DNA of 64,000 nucleotides, taken from NCBI RefSeq assembly GCF_002101815.1, contig NZ_LQPM01000024.1:208746-272745 (forward strand), given 5' to 3'. Origin of the DNA: Mycobacterium paraense. GTDB taxonomy: Bacteria > Actinomycetota > Actinomycetes > Mycobacteriales > Mycobacteriaceae. The position numbers and the translations under genes are program-made. Shown here one piece after another: positions 51,770 through 59,440 of this stretch (position 1 is the first letter of the stretch; the number at the start of each line of letters is the position of its first letter). The notes beneath the pieces were generated by a model, which saw nothing but the letters and a program-made list of their open reading frames with translations, did not search any database and was not told the DNA's origin.

Positions 51770-52708
51770 ATGGTGAATCGGTCCCGGGGGGCCGGTGGTC
51801 GGTTGCGGGAACTCGGACCGCGGGTGCTCTCAGCAATCGGGCGGCAGGAGTGGCTGGATCGGCCGAGCTATCGACTCGAACACCTGCTGAGCTTCGGCTA
51901 CAACGCGCTGGGCGGCGCGCGCAACACCGTCACCAACGCGCTGCACGGCGTCTGGCTCGGGCACCCGGTCCATCCGCCGCTGGCGTCGCTGACCAGTGGG
52001 GCGCTCGGCACGACGGTGGCGCTGGACGCGCTGAGCCTGCTGCCCGGGCAGCGCCCCAGCGAGGTCCGCGACGCGTCGCGGTTCGCGACCCGCGCGCTGG
52101 GGGTGGGGATCCTGGCCAGCGTCGGCTCGGCGATCACCGGGACCACCGATTGGCAGCACACCCACGAGGAGGACCGCCGGGTGGGGCTGGTGCACGGCCT
52201 GGTGAACCTGGCCGCCACGGCGCTCTACGCGCAGTCGTGGTGGGACCGCCGCCACGGCCGGCACGGCCGCGGCATCGCCCTGACCGCGCTCGGCTACGCC
52301 ATCACCCTGGGCGGCAGCTACCTCGGCGGGGCCCTGGTGTTCGAGTCCGGCATCGGCATCGACCAGTCGGGTGAGCGGCTGCGCACCACGGAGTGGACGC
52401 CCGTGCTGCCCGCAAGCTCGCTGAACGGCAAGCCGGTGCGCGTCGAGGTCGACGGCGTGGGATTGGTTGTGTGCCAGACCAACCCGGGGCAGGTGTCGGC
52501 CTTCGGCGAGTTCTGCCCGCACCTGGCGGCGCCGATGGCCGACGGCTGGGTGGACCGCGGCCGGGTGGTGTGCCCCTGGCACGGCTCGTGGTTCGCGGCC
52601 GAGTCGGGCGAGGTCCTGCGGGGCCCCGCGGCGGCCCCGTTGCCGCGCTATCAGGCCAGGTTGGTCGACGGAATGGTTGAGGTGCGTGCCGAGGAGGTAG
52701 CGAAGTGA
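51770..52708 (+). CDS. DUF2231 membrane protein fused to Rieske [2Fe-2S] domain
   Basis: 312 aa. Residues ~35-200: four-helix DUF2231 membrane domain (HPVHPPLASLTSGALGTTVA, GTTDWQHTHEEDRRVGLVHG). Residues ~225-305: Rieske domain with CPHLAAPMADG (Cys, His) and CPWHGSWFAAESG (Cys, His), ending VDGMVEVRAE. The two together suggest a membrane electron-transfer protein. AGGAAGGA lies 10 nt before ATG 51770; an upstream ATG at 51740 is possible. Its stop overlaps the hemerythrin gene start (GTGA), so they are a coupled pair. Confidence 0.88.
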   Translation: MVNRSRGAGGRLRELGPRVLSAIGRQEWLDRPSYRLEHLLSFGYNALGGARNTVTNALHGVWLGHPVHPPLASLTSGALGTTVALDALSLLPGQRPSEVRDASRFATRALGVGILASVGSAITGTTDWQHTHEEDRRVGLVHGLVNLAATALYAQSWWDRRHGRHGRGIALTALGYAITLGGSYLGGALVFESGIGIDQSGERLRTTEWTPVLPASSLNGKPVRVEVDGVGLVVCQTNPGQVSAFGEFCPHLAAPMADGWVDRGRVVCPWHGSWFAAESGEVLRGPAAAPLPRYQARLVDGMVEVRAEEVAK

Positions 52709-53190
52709 ACGCCTATGACGTGTTGAAAGAGCACCACATCGTGATCAAGGGGCTGGGCCGCAAGATCAGCGAGGCGCCGGTGAACAGCGAAGAGCGGCAT
52801 GCCCTTTTCGACGACTTCCTCGTCGAACTCGACATCCACTTCCGCATCGAGGACGACCTGTACTACCCGGCGCTCAAGGATGCCACCAAGCTGATCGCGG
52901 TCGCGCACGCCGAACATCGCCAGGTGGTCGACCAGCTTTCCGTGCTGCTCAAGACGCCGCAGAGCTCGCCGGGCTACGAAGACGAATGGAACTCCTTCAA
53001 GACGGTGCTGGAGGCCCACGCCGACGAGGAGGAACGCGACCTGATCCCCGCGCCGCCCGAGGTGCAGATCACCGACGCCGAGCTCGAGGAGCTGGGCAAC
53101 CAGATGGCCGCGAAGATGGAGCAGTACCGCGGCTCCGCGCTGCACCGGATGCGCACCAAGGGCCGGGCGGCCTTGGTACGAGGTCTTTAG
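52705..53190 (+). CDS. Hemerythrin-like (HHE domain) protein
   Basis: 161 aa. Di-iron ligands are spread over four helices: YDVLKEHHIVIKGL, LDIHFRIEDDLYYPAL, AVAHAEHRQVVDQL and EAHADEEERDLIPAPP. This resembles mycobacterial hemerythrin-like proteins tied to oxygen or NO/H2O2 response. The Rieske/DUF2231 partner directly upstream may pass electrons to it. Starts with GTG 52705 within the partner's stop codon. A gap of 61 bp separates it from pcaH. Confidence 0.88.
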   Translation: MNAYDVLKEHHIVIKGLGRKISEAPVNSEERHALFDDFLVELDIHFRIEDDLYYPALKDATKLIAVAHAEHRQVVDQLSVLLKTPQSSPGYEDEWNSFKTVLEAHADEEERDLIPAPPEVQITDAELEELGNQMAAKMEQYRGSALHRMRTKGRAALVRGL

Positions 53191-53237
53191 CGGACGACAT
53201 CACGCGGCTAACGGGGGGTTAGCCGCGCGATCGGGAG

Positions 53238-53243
53238 TAGCCT
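53238..53243 (+). promoter_or_regulatory. -10 box, pcaH promoter (probably leaderless)
   Basis: TAGCCT lies 8 nt before the pcaH ATG at 53252, TANNNT-like, with no RBS. The spacing is slightly wide, so this is a weaker call. Confidence 0.35.
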
Positions 53244-53251
53244 CACGGCTG

Positions 53252-54007
53252 ATGAACGCCGAGGTTGTCGCGTCCCAGGAGGACATCACGGCGGAGATGG
53301 CCGCCCTGGGGCGCGGTGCGGCCGCCGGGGATCCGGCGCGGCCGCGGCTGGACTACCCGCCCTACCGCGGCACCGCCCTGCGCCACCCGAAACGGCCCCC
53401 GCTGGTCGTCGACCCCGACGAGCTCGAGCTCGAGGGTCCGTGTTTCGGTAGCCACGAGGTCGGCCCGCTCGACGCCGACCTGACGGCCGGTCATCCCGGT
53501 GAGCCGCTGGGGGAGCGGATCATCGTGACCGGGCGGGTGCTCGACGACGCCGGCCGGCCGGTGGCCGGTCAGCTGGTCGAGATCTGGCAGGCCAACGCGA
53601 GCGGGCGGTACCGGCACCAACGCGACCAGCACCCGGCCCCGCTGGATCCCAACTTCGTCGGCGCCGGCCGCTGCCTCACCGGGCCCGACGGCTCCTATCG
53701 TTTCCTGACCGTCAAGCCGGGCCCCTATCCGTGGCGCAACCATCACAACGCCTGGCGTCCGGCGCACATCCACTTCTCCGTGTTCGGAACGGCTTTCACG
53801 CAGCGGCTGGTCACCCAGATGTACTTCCCCGGCGACCCGCTGTTCGACCTGGACCCGATCTTCCAATCGATTCCCGACCCCGCCGCCCGAGGGCGCCTGA
53901 TCGCCCGCTACGACCACGGCCTCACCCAGCCGGAGTTCGCGACCGGCTACCGCTGGGACATCGTGATATGCGGCGGCCACCGCACCTGGACCGCAGACGA
54001 TGGCTGA
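53252..54007 (+). CDS. pcaH: Protocatechuate 3,4-dioxygenase, beta subunit
   Basis: 251 aa. Catalytic subunit of the intradiol dioxygenase that cleaves protocatechuate to 3-carboxy-cis,cis-muconate. The Fe(III) ligands are in order: Tyr in ANASGRYRHQ, Tyr in GPYPWRN, and HxH in RPAHIHFSVFG. N-terminal PcaH-specific helix (RLDYPPYRGTALRHPKRPPL) is complete. It overlaps pcaG by 8 bp, and pcaG overlaps pcaB by 4 bp, one operon. Confidence 0.96.
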   Translation: MNAEVVASQEDITAEMAALGRGAAAGDPARPRLDYPPYRGTALRHPKRPPLVVDPDELELEGPCFGSHEVGPLDADLTAGHPGEPLGERIIVTGRVLDDAGRPVAGQLVEIWQANASGRYRHQRDQHPAPLDPNFVGAGRCLTGPDGSYRFLTVKPGPYPWRNHHNAWRPAHIHFSVFGTAFTQRLVTQMYFPGDPLFDLDPIFQSIPDPAARGRLIARYDHGLTQPEFATGYRWDIVICGGHRTWTADDG

Positions 54008-54515
54008 GTTGCCTTGCACCCCAGGGCAAACGGTGGGCCCATTCCTCGGACTCGGGCTGCCGTATTCCGGTGACAGCGACCTGGTCGCCGACGGGTACCC
54101 GGGCGCCGTGCGGTTGCACGGCACGGTGTACGACGGCGCCGGCGCGCCGGTCCCCGACGCGCTGGTCGAACTGTGGCAGCGCGACGGCGACGGGCGCATC
54201 GCGCAACGGCCCGGCTCCCTGCGACGCGACGGAACGTTCACCGGTTGGGGCAGGTGCGCGACCGACGCCGGCGGGCGTTACTCGTTCGTCACGGTTGCCC
54301 CCGGCGGGCGGCCCCCGTTCTTCGCGCTCGCCGTCTTCGCCCGGGGACTGCTGCACCGGCTGTTCACCCGGGCCTACCTGCCCCACGACGAGGTGCGCGC
54401 CGACCCGGCGCTGGGCGCCCTGGTGTGCGTCCCCGAAAGCGACTGCGCGGCATACCGTTTCGACATCCACCTGCAGGGCCCGCACGAGACCGTCTTCCTG
54501 GAGTATCGGCGATGA
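54000..54515 (+). CDS. pcaG: Protocatechuate 3,4-dioxygenase, alpha subunit
   Basis: 171 aa. Non-catalytic alpha subunit with the same fold as PcaH: CTPGQTVGPFLGLGLPYSG at the N-terminus, YDGAGAPVPDALVELWQRDG and DIHLQGPHETVFLEYRR. It lacks the full set of Fe-binding residues, as expected. Forms the (alphabetaFe) complex with PcaH. Overlaps both neighbours. Confidence 0.94.
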   Translation: MAELPCTPGQTVGPFLGLGLPYSGDSDLVADGYPGAVRLHGTVYDGAGAPVPDALVELWQRDGDGRIAQRPGSLRRDGTFTGWGRCATDAGGRYSFVTVAPGGRPPFFALAVFARGLLHRLFTRAYLPHDEVRADPALGALVCVPESDCAAYRFDIHLQGPHETVFLEYRR

Positions 54516-55738
54516 CCAACCTGCTGTGGCCCGGCGACCAGCGGGCGGGCGCGCACATGACGGACGCCGCGCTGCTGGAGGCGATGGTCGCGGTCGAATC
54601 CGCCTGGCTGGCGGCCCTGGCCGCCGCCGGCCTGGCGCCCGGCGAATGCGCCGAAGCCGACCTGGCGGCCCTGCTGGGTGACGGCGACCGCGAGTCGCTC
54701 GCCGCCGGCGCCGAGGGCGGCGGCAACCCCGTCATCGGCCTGGTCGACCTGCTGCGCGGGCGAGCCGCCCCGGTCGTCGCGCCGTGGATCCACCGGGGCC
54801 TCACCAGCCAGGACGTTCTGGACAGCGCGCTGATGCTCGGCGTGCGCTCGGCGGTCGATGACCTGACAACGAAACTCGCGCAACAGGTTTCAACGCTCTC
54901 CGACCTCGCCGCGGCGCACCGCGCCACGCCGATGGTGGCGCGCACCCTCACCCAGCACGCGGCGCCCACCACGTTCGGCGCCAAGGCGGCGGGGTGGCTG
55001 GACGGGGTCGTCGACGCCTACGAGCGGCTCGCCGGGCTGGTCACCCCGATTCAGATCGGCGGAGCCGTCGGGACGCGGGCCGCCGCCACCGAACTCGCGG
55101 CGCTCATCGGCGCAGCCGCCGATCCGCCGGCGGTCTCCGACCGGCTGATGCGCAGCGCCGCAACCACTTTGGGCCTGGCCGCCCGGTCGCCGTGGCACAC
55201 GACCCGCACGCCGGTCACCGCGGCCGCCGACGCCTTCGTCGGGTGCACCGACTCCTGGGGCCGCATCGCCTCGGACGTCGTCACCCTGGTCCGCCCGGAG
55301 ATCGGCGAGCTCGGCGAGCCGGCGGCCGAGCACCGCGGCGGATCGTCGTCGATGCCGCACAAGCGCAACCCGGTGTTGTCGATACTGATTCGCCGCGCCG
55401 CCATCGCGGCGCCCCCGCTGGCGGCCACCCTGCACACCGCCGCGGCGCTGGCCAACGACGAGCGGCCCGACGGCCCGTGGCACGCCGAGTGGGACACCCT
55501 GCGCACGCTGGTCCGGCGGACCGTCGTCGCCGGGTCGCAGTGCGCCGAGCTGTTGGGCGGGTTACAAGTGCATTCCGCGCGAATGGCCGAAAACCTGCGT
55601 GCGACGGACGTTTACGGCGAGCAACGGGCGATCGCCGAGCTGGCCGGCAAGGAAGCGTCGGCGACCTACTTCGGCGCCGCCGACCGCCTGATCGACGCGA
55701 GCCTGGGCCGCGCCGAGCGGGTCCTCAAGAACCGCTAG
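54512..55738 (+). CDS. pcaB: 3-carboxy-cis,cis-muconate cycloisomerase
   Basis: 408 aa; member of the fumarase/aspartase superfamily. Signature GSSSMPHKRNPVLS is near residue 288. Helical domain with HRGLTSQDVLDSALM (TSxD) and the early WPGDQRAGAHMTDAALLEAM. It converts 3-carboxy-cis,cis-muconate to gamma-carboxymuconolactone, the next step after PcaHG. The frame extends upstream to 54173 but this overlaps pcaG. pcaC/D are not in the window. Its 3' end overlaps the convergent TetR gene by 14 bp. Confidence 0.93.
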   Translation: MTNLLWPGDQRAGAHMTDAALLEAMVAVESAWLAALAAAGLAPGECAEADLAALLGDGDRESLAAGAEGGGNPVIGLVDLLRGRAAPVVAPWIHRGLTSQDVLDSALMLGVRSAVDDLTTKLAQQVSTLSDLAAAHRATPMVARTLTQHAAPTTFGAKAAGWLDGVVDAYERLAGLVTPIQIGGAVGTRAAATELAALIGAAADPPAVSDRLMRSAATTLGLAARSPWHTTRTPVTAAADAFVGCTDSWGRIASDVVTLVRPEIGELGEPAAEHRGGSSSMPHKRNPVLSILIRRAAIAAPPLAATLHTAAALANDERPDGPWHAEWDTLRTLVRRTVVAGSQCAELLGGLQVHSARMAENLRATDVYGEQRAIAELAGKEASATYFGAADRLIDASLGRAERVLKNR

Positions 55739-56372
55739 TCGCCAGCGCCCTGCCGTCGGCCTCGTAAATGCTGGCCAGCCAGATGTGCACCAGCGTGTCG
55801 ATCACCCGGTCCTCCGGGATGGCCGGCTCCTCGGTGGTGAACGTCGCGGCCATCACCCGCTCGCTCAACATGTTCAGCGCGACCGACAGATCCTCGGCCG
55901 GGTAGGTCTCGGGCGCCGCGCCGCGGCGGCGTTCGGCCTTGATCGCCGCCGTGGTGTGGGAGATCCACTTCTGCATGAGCGTCGCCCACAGCTGGCGGAC
56001 CTCGGGGTTGGTGGCCTTCGCCGCGGCGCCGGCCACCGCCACGGCCCGGTGCGATCCCGACACTTCGAAGAACGCCTCGATGCGCGCCCGCCAATGCGTC
56101 GCGGGGTCGCCGAACAGCTTGCCGCCCAGCGCCGTGAGCGCCGCGTGCGCCTTGCTGTTCATCTGGTCCAGCAGCGACAGCAACACCGCGTTCTTCGATT
56201 GGAAGTAAAAGTAGAAGGTGGGACGCGAGATGCCCGCGCCCTTGGCCAGGTCGTCGACGGAGAAGTCGGCCAGCGGCCGTTCCTGCAATAGCCGTTCCGC
56301 GGTGGCGAGGATCGCTTGTTCGCGGTCGTCGCCCGAATAGTGCGACGAGCGGCGGCCTCGGGAGGCGTGCAT
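55725..56372 (-). CDS. EthR-like TetR-family regulator
   Basis: 215 aa. The N-terminus through the HTH (SGDDREQAILATAERLL ... SVDDLAKGAGISRPTFYFYF, residues ~13-55) is very close to M. tuberculosis EthR as I remember it, including the FYFYF recognition helix end. The ligand domain keeps ATLMQKWISHTTAAIKAE and DTLVHIWLASIYE at the C-terminus. No ethA-type Baeyer-Villiger monooxygenase is adjacent; the gene is convergent with pcaB. An AT-rich, multi-dyad region directly upstream fits cooperative autoregulation as in EthR. Confidence 0.85.
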   Translation of the reverse strand: MHASRGRRSSHYSGDDREQAILATAERLLQERPLADFSVDDLAKGAGISRPTFYFYFQSKNAVLLSLLDQMNSKAHAALTALGGKLFGDPATHWRARIEAFFEVSGSHRAVAVAGAAAKATNPEVRQLWATLMQKWISHTTAAIKAERRRGAAPETYPAEDLSVALNMLSERVMAATFTTEEPAIPEDRVIDTLVHIWLASIYEADGRALATSGS

Positions 56373-56419
56373 TTACTCGCCCTGCCTGGGGTCGGACACG
56401 TCAGTTACTTTATGGATGC

Positions 56420-56494
56420 GTTGATATATGTCAACGAAATTGTTGATTACAACCAACAATATTGTCGATTAATATCGACGGTTCTTTTATCGAC
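56420..56494. promoter_or_regulatory. Array of GTYGA half-sites upstream of EthR-like gene
   Basis: Within 75 bp: GTTGATATATGTCAAC (56420-56435, imperfect dyad), GTTGATTACAAC (56442-56453), GTCGATTAATATCGAC (56464-56479, arms GTCGAT/ATCGAC) and a further ATCGAC near 56489-56494. The 100 bp 56401-56500 has 33 G/C, against about two-thirds in the genome around. This recalls the long operator that EthR fills as several dimers. Confidence 0.6.
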
Positions 56495-56513
56495 CAATTC
56501 ATCCCGGGTGGTC

Positions 56514-56747
56514 CTAGGAGCCGGCGCTCACGCGGGCCATGATGCGCTCCATCACGGTCATGGACAGATCGCCGTCGTCGGCGACGCGGGCAAGGCCACG
56601 CCGGCGCAGGAAGGTGTCCAGCCGCCGGTCGGGTGACCAGTCGGCATAAATTTGGCCGAGGTATTGCGAGAGCATGAATTCCCGCGCGAGCGCGTCGACG
56701 TCAGTATCGGTCAGTAACAACGGTGGGATGGGACCCATAACCGTCAT
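56514..56747 (-). CDS. Small conserved mycobacterial protein, 77 aa
   Basis: ATG 56747 (AAAGGAG just upstream); a second ATG at 56738 is better spaced and possible. The protein TDTDVDALAREFMLSQYLGQ then YADWSPDRRLDTFLRRRGLA has a compact helical look, no Cys, no signal. I recall similar short proteins in other mycobacteria, with no function. It reads towards the EthR-like gene, with the half-site array between the two. Confidence 0.72.
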   Translation of the reverse strand: MTVMGPIPPLLLTDTDVDALAREFMLSQYLGQIYADWSPDRRLDTFLRRRGLARVADDGDLSMTVMERIMARVSAGS

Positions 56748-56916
56748 GCTCCTTTGTTCAGCCGCAACCGCCGCAGCCAAGTTACGTCAGACGAGGTCAT
56801 TATTCCGTCACGCGCAGGTTGCGGATAGGGTCCAAAGTCCCTGATAGCGCGCGGGGCGCATCGCCGTCGGCCGAACGAGCCGTGGTTCACGCAAACGAGC
56901 CGATCATCGAACCGCG

Positions 56917-57531
56917 TCAGACCGCCCGTGGCGCAGAGGTTTTCGCGGCCGGCTCCAGGACGAGCGCCTGGCGGCACCGGTGCACGGTGAGGTAGCGCAG
57001 CCCGCCGGGCCCGGCGGTGAACCGCCGGCGGGAACGCCGCGGCAACCAGAGCAGGGCGCCGGGGCCGAGCTCGACGGTCCCCGCCTCGGTGCTCAGGCTC
57101 CCGCCGCCGGACAGCACGTGGATCAAGACGTCCAGGTCCGGCCCGGTGTGGGCGTCGATGCCGCCCCCGGCCGGCAGCGCGATGACGTTCGAATCCAGGT
57201 CGCGCTCCCTGGCCTCGAGCCGCCACACCGCCCCGGTCGCGTCGGGCTCGGCGTCGGCGCGGAAGTCGTTGGTATCGGCCAGGATTCGGGGCAGTGGGGT
57301 GGAGGTGAGCTTGGTGATCCGGATCCGCCACACCCGCGGCCCTTTGTCGAGGTATTCCCAGCCGTAGCTGCCCGGGTAGTCGGCGTCGAACTCGCCCCGC
57401 AGGTGCTTGGGGTCGTGGTTGTTCACCAGCACGAAGGACTCGCCGACCGCCAGCGCGCCGAAGGTCGAGAAGATCGTCGGGTGCTTGTCCGGCTTGCGCA
57501 GCTCGCGCACGTCAAGTTCGTTGTCTGGCAC
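56917..57531 (-). CDS. DUF2249 and cupin domain fusion
   Basis: 204 aa from GTG 57531 (GGAG 6 nt upstream). Residues ~5-70: DUF2249 domain (LDVRELRKPDKHPTIFSTFG, VLVNNHDPKHLRGEF). Residues ~105-190: cupin (IALPAGGGIDAHTGPDLDVL, LGPGALLWLPRRSRR). DUF2249 is often near nitric oxide and denitrification genes, and the His in NNHDPKHL is a likely metal site. Divergent from ferredoxin; a dyad lies in the shared 54-bp region. Confidence 0.83.
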   Translation of the reverse strand: MPDNELDVRELRKPDKHPTIFSTFGALAVGESFVLVNNHDPKHLRGEFDADYPGSYGWEYLDKGPRVWRIRITKLTSTPLPRILADTNDFRADAEPDATGAVWRLEARERDLDSNVIALPAGGGIDAHTGPDLDVLIHVLSGGGSLSTEAGTVELGPGALLWLPRRSRRRFTAGPGGLRYLTVHRCRQALVLEPAAKTSAPRAV

Positions 57532-57554
57532 TGGTTCTCCGTAACACCTTGGTT

Positions 57555-57576
57555 TTTACAAGTAAATTTGTGTAAA
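57555..57576. promoter_or_regulatory. Dyad in the 54-bp divergent promoter (cupin / ferredoxin)
   Basis: Inverted arms TTTACA (57555-57560) and TGTAAA (57571-57576) with a 10-bp spacer. The right arm overlaps the probable ferredoxin -10 (TAAACT, 57573-57578), 7 nt before ATG 57586, so a protein here would shut off a leaderless transcript. The HTH regulator one gene downstream is the best candidate ligand. Confidence 0.55.
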
Positions 57577-57585
57577 CTGTAGCGC

Positions 57586-57942
57586 ATGACGTACGTGATC
57601 GGAAAGCCGTGCATCGACGTGATGGACCGGGCCTGTGTCGACGAGTGCCCGGTGGACTGCATCTACGAGGGCGGCCGGGCGCTCTACATTCACCCCGACG
57701 AATGCGTCGACTGCGGCGCGTGCGAACCGGTGTGCCCGGTGGAGGCGATTTACTACGAGGACGACCTTCCCGAGGCGCTGAGGCCGTACCTGGCCGATAA
57801 TGAGGCGTTCTTCACCGAAGTGCTGCCCGGCCGGGACGAGCCGCTGGGGTCGCCGGGCGGGGCGGCCAAGGTCGGCGCCCTCGGCGTCGACACACCGCTG
57901 GTCGCCGCCCAGCCCAGGGTCGACGAGATCAAAGGAGCGTGA
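57586..57942 (+). CDS. 7Fe-type ferredoxin
   Basis: 118 aa. Cluster motifs: C9, C17, C21 with C25 (CIDVMDRACVDECPVDC) and C40/C43/C46/C50P (CVDCGACEPVCP), i.e. a [3Fe-4S]/[4Fe-4S] FdxA-like arrangement. The C-terminal helix (EALRPYLADNEAFFTEVLPG) is typical of actinobacterial FdxA. It could serve a P450 or other oxidoreductase, or stress metabolism. Leaderless start fits the -10 at 57573. Overlaps the next gene by 4 bp (GTGA). Confidence 0.94.
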   Translation: MTYVIGKPCIDVMDRACVDECPVDCIYEGGRALYIHPDECVDCGACEPVCPVEAIYYEDDLPEALRPYLADNEAFFTEVLPGRDEPLGSPGGAAKVGALGVDTPLVAAQPRVDEIKGA

Positions 57943-58616
57943 GCGGGATTACGTCAGTTCCAGAACCCACGGGTCACCGCCGCCGCGAGGTGCTGCGGTT
58001 ATTGCGTTCGTCGCCGGGACCGATGAGCATCGTCGCGATCGCCGAGCAACTCGGCGTGCATCCCAACACCGTGCGTTTCCACCTCGACAGCCTGGTCGCC
58101 GACGGGCGGGTGGAGCAGGTCGAGCACGGCCGCAAGGGGCCCGGGCGGCCGCCGCTGATGTTTACCGCGGTCCGGCAGATGGACCGCGGCGGGACGCGCC
58201 ACTACAAGCTGCTGGCCCAGATCCTGACCGAGGCGCTGGCCGCCGACCGCGATCCGCGCGGCAAGGCGATGGCCGCCGGCCGCGCGTGGGGACGCAGCCT
58301 GGAGCCGGCACCGAAGCCGTCGGCGAAGCCCACCGGCGCCGAGGAGGCCATCGACCACCTGGTCGGCGTGCTCGACGAGCTGGGATTCGCCCCGGAGCGC
58401 CGGACCTCGGACGGGCAGCAACTGGTCGGCCTGCGGCACTGCCCGTTTCTGGAGCTGGCCGAGACGCGCGGCGCGGTCGTGTGTCCCATCCACCTGGGGC
58501 TGATGCAGGGCGCGCTGGAGACGATGGCGGCGCCGGTTTCCGTCGACCGGCTCGATGCGTTCGTCGAACCGGACCTGTGCCTGGCGCACCTCAAGCCGGT
58601 CGGGGCCGGCAGGTGA
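57939..58616 (+). CDS. HTH transcriptional regulator with C-terminal Cys cluster
   Basis: 225 aa. Winged helix: VLRLLRSSPGPMSIVAIAEQ ... LGVHPNTVRFHLDSLVADGR (residues ~16-55). The wing has GRKGPGRPP. The C-terminal ~70 residues hold RHCPFLELAE, VVCPIHLGLMQG and LCLAHL, a Cys/Cys-His/Cys pattern similar to SufR-type iron-sulfur sensors. GTG start within the ferredoxin stop. It may sense Fe-S status or NO and control the module through the nearby dyad (inference). Confidence 0.86.
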   Translation: MSGITSVPEPTGHRRREVLRLLRSSPGPMSIVAIAEQLGVHPNTVRFHLDSLVADGRVEQVEHGRKGPGRPPLMFTAVRQMDRGGTRHYKLLAQILTEALAADRDPRGKAMAAGRAWGRSLEPAPKPSAKPTGAEEAIDHLVGVLDELGFAPERRTSDGQQLVGLRHCPFLELAETRGAVVCPIHLGLMQGALETMAAPVSVDRLDAFVEPDLCLAHLKPVGAGR

Positions 58617-59056
58617 GCGCGGGATCGGCCGTCGCCGTCGCGCTCACCTTCGTCTGGCTCGGCATGGTGCTGGCCATCTCGTTCGTGGAAGCGCCGCTGA
58701 AGTTCCGCGCGCCCAACGTGACGCTGCAGATCGGACTCGGCATCGGGCGCTTGGTCTTTCGCGCGCTCAACACCGTCGAGGTGGCCTTCGCGCTCGTCAT
58801 CGTGGCGATCGTGGCGTCGGGTTCTGTGGGCACCGCGGGGCAAACGCCCGCGCGCGTCGCCGTCGCGTTCGCCGTCGCCATCGCCGCGCTGGCCATCCAG
58901 TTGGTCGCGGTGCGTCCCCGGTTGACCCGCCGGTCCGACCAGGTGCTCGCCGGGGTGGAAGGGCCGCGATCGAATGCCCACTACGTTTACGTCGGCTTCG
59001 AGGCGGTCAAAACCGTGGCCCTGCTGGTGGCGGGGATACTGCTATTGACCGCCTGA
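58613..59056 (+). CDS. Integral membrane protein, four helices
   Basis: 147 aa from GTG 58613 (overlaps the HTH stop). Four hydrophobic stretches: AVAVALTFVWLGMVLAISF, FRALNTVEVAFALVIVAIVA, VAVAFAVAIAALAIQLVAV and EAVKTVALLVAGILLLTA. The helix 1 end has FVEAPLKFRAPNVT, which hints at a DUF4149-like or CopD-type small membrane family. No catalytic or metal motif. Function in the module unknown. Confidence 0.8.
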   Translation: MSAGSAVAVALTFVWLGMVLAISFVEAPLKFRAPNVTLQIGLGIGRLVFRALNTVEVAFALVIVAIVASGSVGTAGQTPARVAVAFAVAIAALAIQLVAVRPRLTRRSDQVLAGVEGPRSNAHYVYVGFEAVKTVALLVAGILLLTA

Positions 59057-59087
59057 TTGCGGGCTTTCGATACCGAAGGGGCCGATT

Positions 59088-59435
59088 ATGGAATCCATCT
59101 CGTTGACCGCGCTCGCCGCCGAGAAGCTGGCCGAGGCGGGGAAGTCGCACAGCGGACGCGCCGCCCACACCATCCACGGCGGCCACACCCACGAGCTACG
59201 GCAGACCGTGCTGGCCCTGCTCGCCGACCACGACCTCTCCGAGCACGACAGCCCCGGTGAGGCCACGCTGCAGGTGTTGCAGGGCCACGTGCGCCTGACG
59301 ACGGGGGGCGACTCCTGGGAGGGCAAGGCGGGCGACTATGTCGCGATCCCGGCCGAGCGGCACGCCCTGCACGCGGTCGAGGACTCGGTGGTGATGCTGA
59401 CCGTGCTGAAGAGCCAGCCCGGGGCGGCGCACTAG
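59088..59435 (+). CDS. Cupin-domain protein
   Basis: 115 aa. Cupin core: ELRQTVLALLADHDLSEHDS, EATLQVLQGHVRLTTGGDSW and GDYVAIPAERHALHAVED, where the His (LSEHDS and RHALHAV) could bind metal. The N-terminus has a His-rich AAHTIHGGHTHE. Separated by 31 bp from the membrane-protein gene, so probably in the same transcript. Role unknown; cupins of this size often act in stress or small-molecule binding. Confidence 0.86.
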   Translation: MESISLTALAAEKLAEAGKSHSGRAAHTIHGGHTHELRQTVLALLADHDLSEHDSPGEATLQVLQGHVRLTTGGDSWEGKAGDYVAIPAERHALHAVEDSVVMLTVLKSQPGAAH

Positions 59436-59440
59436 ATCCC

